Shown here: piece after piece, positions 6,076-9,009 of the stretch
Position numbering within the stretch: the stretch's first letter is position 1
Layout of the letters: each line of letters starts with the position of its first letter
Origin: Rhodospirillales bacterium
GTDB lineage: Bacteria; Pseudomonadota; Alphaproteobacteria; MPNO01; UBA2964
Direction of reading: 5' to 3'
Assembly: GCA_002727395.1 (NCBI GenBank)
Contig: PBWY01000097.1
Span: 1 to 9,009 of the forward strand
DNA length: 9,009 nucleotides
Made by a program: the position numbers and the translations under genes
The notes under the pieces: model-generated
What the model saw: only the letters and a program-made list of their open reading frames with translations
The model's database searches: none
What the model was told of the DNA's origin: nothing

Positions 6076-7756
6076 GTTTCCGCCAGGCCTAATTCTTATT
6101 CTCGGGGCTTTGTTTGTTCCAATACTCCCCTCGTACTTCCGAAACGCCTATATGCTAGCATTGCCCATTTTGGGGTTCTGGGGACTTCTCATACTGCCAG
6201 AAGGTATCCTATTTTCCTTTATTTTTTTTGATTACACGTTAGCGCCCGTCAGGGTTGATAAGTTGAGCCTACTATTTGGCTATATTTTTCATATTGCAGC
6301 TGCAGTAAGCATAATTTTTGCCTTTCATGTTAAAGACCCGGTCCAGCAAATGGCTGGATTAATCTATGCCGGCGCCGCCATTGGCGGTGCTTTTGCTGGT
6401 GACCTGATCACACTTTTCGTTTACTGGGAAGGTACCGCAATAGCATCCGTCTTTCTGATCTGGTCGAGTAAGACAGAACGTTCTTTTAGGGCTGGGATGC
6501 GATATCTAATAATTCAAGTAGGCTCAGGAGTATTATTGCTTGCCGGTGCAATACTCCAATTCAAGAAAACAGGTTCGTTAGATTTTACAAGTATGGATTT
6601 AAGTGACCTTGGGCCAATCCTTATTTTCATCGCTTTTGGCATCAAAGCCGCCTTTCCCCTTCTGCACAATTGGTTACAAGATGCGTACCCTGAAGCTACT
6701 GTTACTGGGACAGTATTCTTATCCGCATTTACCACGAAATTAGCTGTCTATGCACTAGCAAGAGGCTTTGCGGGTACTGAACTTTTGATATGGATAGGAG
6801 CAGTAATGACTGCTTTCCCGATATTTTACGCAATTATTGAAAACAATTTAAGACGGGTTCTTTGCTACAGCTTAAATATTCAATTGGGGTTTATGATTGT
6901 GGGGGTTGGTATTGGTACCGAACTCGCACTTAACGGAACAGCTGCCCACGCCGTTTCACATATCCTTTATAAAGCCCTGCTGTTTATGTCGATGGGGGCA
7001 GTCTTGTATCAAGTCGGAACGATTAAAGCTACCGAACTCGGCGGTTTATTTAAATCTATGCCATATACAGCTGGCTTATGTATAATTGGTTGCGCCTCAA
7101 TTTCTGCATTTCCTCTATTTATCGGATTTATTTCTAAGTCGCTTATAATCACTGCAGTTGCGGAGCAAGGTCACTGGGTGGTGTGGCTCGTATTACTTTT
7201 CGCATCGGCGGGAGTCATTCAATATTCTGCAATGAAGATACCCTATTTTACCTTTTTTCAAAAGGCTCCTGGGTTAAAGACAAGTGAAGCTCCAGGAAAT
7301 ATGTTAATCGCCATGGGGATTGTCGCTTTTCTATGTATCGCAATCGGTGTTTACCCAACTCCTCTCTATGCGTTATTGCCATACCAGCTTGATTATTCAC
7401 CTTACACCGCCACTCATGTAGTGACACAAATTCAACTTCTGCTTTTTTCAGCTTTAGCGTTCTTTCTTCTCGTAAAAACTGGAATTTACCCTGCAATGAT
7501 AAGAGCAACCAATCTTGATTTTGACTGGATATATAGACGGCTTTTACCAATGATAATTGCAGGTTTTGGAAAGCTTATCACCCTTATCGACCGATTAATT
7601 CGGGATACATTTCTCTCGTTATTAAATCAATTACTCAAATTAATTTTTAAACATCATGGCCCGGGCGGTCTGCTCGCAAGAACAGGATTAACCGGTTTGA
7701 TGGCACTTTTAGTCGTTATATTTTTAGCTCTATTCTTACTTATTTACTTTATATAG
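6068..7756 (+). CDS. Third antiporter-like subunit with C-terminal tail (MnhD/NuoL family)
   Basis: This 562-residue membrane protein has the NuoL/M/N antiporter core: Glu121 in LFVYWEGTAIASVFL (helix 5), Lys193 in FGIKAAFPLLHNWLQ (helix 7), Lys224 in TTKLAVYAL (helix 8), His298 and Lys302 in HAVSHILYKALLF, and Lys357 in FISKSLII (helix 12). It differs from the other two copies by about 90 residues after position 475. DFDWIYRRL (484-492) leads to an amphipathic stretch (about 497-530) and a final helix at 541-561. That layout recalls the lateral helix and terminal membrane helix of NuoL/HyfB-type proteins, but shorter; this comparison is inference. ATG 6068 lies inside the end of the small gene before it (eight-base overlap), with GGCGGAAG upstream. 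It is the last gene of the operon and stops nine bases from a convergent gene. Confidence 0.87.
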   Translation: MIEFPPGLILILGALFVPILPSYFRNAYMLALPILGFWGLLILPEGILFSFIFFDYTLAPVRVDKLSLLFGYIFHIAAAVSIIFAFHVKDPVQQMAGLIYAGAAIGGAFAGDLITLFVYWEGTAIASVFLIWSSKTERSFRAGMRYLIIQVGSGVLLLAGAILQFKKTGSLDFTSMDLSDLGPILIFIAFGIKAAFPLLHNWLQDAYPEATVTGTVFLSAFTTKLAVYALARGFAGTELLIWIGAVMTAFPIFYAIIENNLRRVLCYSLNIQLGFMIVGVGIGTELALNGTAAHAVSHILYKALLFMSMGAVLYQVGTIKATELGGLFKSMPYTAGLCIIGCASISAFPLFIGFISKSLIITAVAEQGHWVVWLVLLFASAGVIQYSAMKIPYFTFFQKAPGLKTSEAPGNMLIAMGIVAFLCIAIGVYPTPLYALLPYQLDYSPYTATHVVTQIQLLLFSALAFFLLVKTGIYPAMIRATNLDFDWIYRRLLPMIIAGFGKLITLIDRLIRDTFLSLLNQLLKLIFKHHGPGGLLARTGLTGLMALLVVIFLALFLLIYFI

Positions 7757-7765
7757 ATAACAAAT

Positions 7766-8725
7766 TCAGGCGTTGGACTTTAAGTTCTTCCAAACATTTA
7801 GTAATTCTTTAGATTCATTATCACTGAGATGAGTGAGAGACTGCTCAACACAGTCAATTCCTACTAACTCATTCCAACTTATCATAAGTTGAATTGTGAT
7901 AGGTCCTGGCAATGATTTTCCAATACTAATGCCATTTAATTTCTTAACAGGGGAGATTGAACCGCTGGTACCGCAGATGAAAGCCTCATCCGCGACATAC
8001 AAATCAAATGCAGTAAAGTCACCCTCAACAACTTCAATCCCACGCTTTTGTGCTATTTCAAATAATACTTTTCTGGTTATGCCGCCTAATACTGTTCGAG
8101 AGGACGGAGTAAAAAGACAACCTTTTGAAATGAAAAAGATATTAGCTGTATCAGTCTCAGAAATATTTCCATCTGTATCAAGCATCAAGGGTATAGCGCA
8201 TGGGTCGACTTGTTGAGCCTCGTGTAGGGCAATATTATGGTTCATTTTATTGGTTATTTTTGCCTTTGGGTCGAGGGATTCAGGAGGTGTTCGTCGCGTT
8301 GCCGGCGTAACCAGGTTTACTCCTTCTAGGTAAGATCTAGCATATCTGAGAAAATCAACAGGCTGAACGAAAATTGCAACTGTTGGGTTACCCATTTGGG
8401 TCGTCCCCGGCCTCCTCACTCCCCGACTTATAACGTGCCAAAGTGCATACTCATCATCTTGGCCCAAAAGTGAAACATTACGTTTTACTATCTCTAGGGA
8501 AAGATGGCACATTTCTTCAAATGAGAGGCCACAGTCTATTCTCACGTATTTTAAAGAGTTAAATAAGCGCTCAACATGATCTTCCAGACGAAAGAGCTTA
8601 TGCCCAAATGTTCGGGTCGCTTCGTATATACCATCGCCGGAGGTAAATCCTCGATCGAAAATTGAGATCGTCGCTTTACTTTCTGCGACAAAATCTCCAC
8701 ATAAATAAACAACTCGTTCTGTCAT
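7766..8725 (-). CDS. Class IV PLP-dependent aminotransferase (BCAT / D-amino acid aminotransferase family)
   Basis: This 319-residue cytoplasmic enzyme of fold type IV would move an amino group between an amino acid and a 2-oxo acid through pyridoxal phosphate. The N-terminal part has SIFDRGFTSGDGIYEATRTF (21-40), followed by FRLEDHVERL (45-54). The Schiff-base lysine is most likely Lys156, placed 13 residues before Glu169-Ala170 as in D-amino acid aminotransferase. The signature region ISETDTANIFF...GCLFTP spans 188-207, the phosphate-binding LGGITRK 213-219, and CGTSGSISPV 251-260. The segment SRGVRRPGT (100-108) has the RG of D-amino acid enzymes but no RxH motif, so branched-chain, D-amino acid or aminodeoxychorismate-lyase-like activity cannot be separated. 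The protein is some 20-40 residues longer than usual, with an acidic and basic tail after 290. ATG 8725 lacks a good ribosome binding site. It converges on the antiporter operon with only nine bases between. Confidence 0.88.
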   Translation of the reverse strand: MTERVVYLCGDFVAESKATISIFDRGFTSGDGIYEATRTFGHKLFRLEDHVERLFNSLKYVRIDCGLSFEEMCHLSLEIVKRNVSLLGQDDEYALWHVISRGVRRPGTTQMGNPTVAIFVQPVDFLRYARSYLEGVNLVTPATRRTPPESLDPKAKITNKMNHNIALHEAQQVDPCAIPLMLDTDGNISETDTANIFFISKGCLFTPSSRTVLGGITRKVLFEIAQKRGIEVVEGDFTAFDLYVADEAFICGTSGSISPVKKLNGISIGKSLPGPITIQLMISWNELVGIDCVEQSLTHLSDNESKELLNVWKNLKSNA

Positions 8726-8895
8726 AGTTATGCCAATTAGGTTAACATGGTTATAACACTATGCCTGAAAGCGATAATGGTTCCAACCTGAAGAATCCAA
8801 CAAGACTAGATACTTAACGCCATTAGGGTTGTCTCAAGTAAAACAAAAGAATAGGTTCTGATTTAAAGGTGCTTAGTATTTTTAATTTTACAAAC

Positions 8896-8901
8896 GGAGA
8901 G
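8896..8901 (+). promoter_or_regulatory. Ribosome binding site choosing the CoxG start
   Basis: GGAGAG lies six bases before ATG 8908. Another ATG at 8904 is too close to it and hits a stop after six codons, so this site and the reading frame together fix the start at 8908. Confidence 0.6.
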
Positions 8902-8907
8902 TAATGG

Positions 8908-9009
8908 ATGGATATGACCGGTGAATATCGGATTCCTGCACCGAGAGAAAAGGTTTGGGAAGCCTTAAATGACCCTGAAATATTAAAAATTTGTATCCCT
9001 GGCTGCCAA
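8908..9009 (+). CDS. coxG: CoxG-like SRPBCC-family protein, N-terminal fragment (cut by window edge)
   Basis: The first 34 codons read MDMTGEYRIPAPREKVWEAL and continue NDPEILKICIPGCQ. This is the typical beginning of the CoxG branch of the SRPBCC (START-like) fold: a first strand, an APREKVWEALNDPE helix, and a C-x-PGC motif. CoxG proteins are commonly encoded with the coxSML genes of aerobic CO dehydrogenases and related molybdenum hydroxylases, where CoxG has been linked to membrane anchoring of the enzyme. Whether such genes follow here cannot be seen. It is divergent from the aminotransferase across 182 bases (8726-8907), in which I found no confident promoter. GTTAAC (8741-8746) and the palindrome GTTATAAC (8750-8757) lie close to the aminotransferase start. 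Confidence 0.8.
   Translation, partial: MDMTGEYRIPAPREKVWEALNDPEILKICIPGCQ

Larger units (their letters stand above)
357..7756 (+). other. Mrp/Mnh-type cation/H+ antiporter operon (ten genes)
   Basis: Ten plus-strand genes run without a break: E, F, G, detached MrpA C-terminus, B, C, D-like 1, D-like 2, small two-helix protein, D-like 3. Junctions overlap at 845-848 (ATGA), 1129 (TAATG), 2014-2021, 2797-2800 (GTGA), 4272 (TAATG) and 6068-6075. The remaining gaps are 11, 1 and 13 bases. This arrangement strongly suggests one transcript with coupled translation and one membrane complex. Compared with classical mrpABCDEFG, the E-F-G block comes first, the large MrpA is split, and there are three NuoL/M/N-like subunits. 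No internal promoter or intrinsic terminator was recognised, and the operon ends 9 bases from a convergent gene. Confidence 0.85.

Noticed and set aside
7659..7666. Palindrome GCCCGGGC near the end of the third antiporter gene
   Set aside because: It is only 8 bp, lies inside codons for a Gly-Pro-Gly-Gly turn, and has no T run or spacer to suggest a terminator or operator.
2797..7756. Respiratory complex I or a formate hydrogenlyase-type hydrogenase cluster
   Set aside because: The NuoL/M/N-like genes are accompanied by MrpB, C, E, F and G homologues, and no NuoB/C/D/H/I or hydrogenase large or small subunit is present in the window.
7896..8216. Plus-strand 106-codon frame inside the aminotransferase
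   Set aside because: It is antisense to conserved aminotransferase signatures and shows no coding motif of its own.
8904..8922. ATG at 8904 as the CoxG start
   Set aside because: Its frame ends at TGA after six codons; ATG 8908 gives the recognisable CoxG N-terminus.

Overview
The window is bacterial, AT-rich and gene-dense. It is dominated by one long plus-strand operon (357-7756) for a multi-subunit cation/proton antiporter of the Mrp/Mnh type. The protein styles suggest a proteobacterium, possibly a marine alphaproteobacterium: the separate MrpA C-terminal subunit, the small two-helix protein between antiporter genes, the Asp-rich tail of the last antiporter gene, and a CoxG-type gene at the edge. 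This taxonomic guess is inference from protein style only.

Layout. At the left edge (1-91, minus strand) is the beginning of a cold-shock-domain gene that runs off the window. It is divergent from the antiporter operon across a 265-base AT-rich spacer that holds a 7-bp-arm inverted repeat, a sigma70-like promoter candidate and a small hairpin. The operon then reads mnhE (357), mnhF (845), mnhG (1129), a DUF4040/MbhD-MbhE-like subunit equivalent to the detached C-terminus of MrpA (1467), mnhB (2014), mnhC (2447), an MrpD-like antiporter subunit (2797), a second NuoL/MrpA-like antiporter subunit (4272), a 92-residue two-helix protein (5797) and a third antiporter-like subunit with a long C-terminal tail (6068). 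Neighbouring genes overlap or sit 1-13 bases apart, so translational coupling is likely throughout.

The order E-F-G-(A C-terminus)-B-C-D is that of the membrane arm of archaeal Mbh/Mbs-type complexes rather than the canonical bacterial mrpABCDEFG order. There are three proton-channel-like subunits instead of the two (MrpA and MrpD) of classical Mrp. No hydrogenase, NADH dehydrogenase or other electron-input subunit is visible here. The simplest reading is a stand-alone Na+/H+ (or other cation/H+) antiporter; coupling to a redox module encoded elsewhere cannot be excluded.

Tail to tail with the operon, only 9 bases away, is a class IV PLP-dependent aminotransferase (8725-7766, minus strand). 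After a 182-base divergent spacer the window ends inside a CoxG/SRPBCC-family gene (8908 onward, plus strand), which often belongs to molybdenum hydroxylase (CO-dehydrogenase-like) operons. Nothing in the sequence ties the aminotransferase or CoxG functionally to the antiporter. I saw no rRNA, tRNA, CRISPR array, insertion sequence or phage gene.
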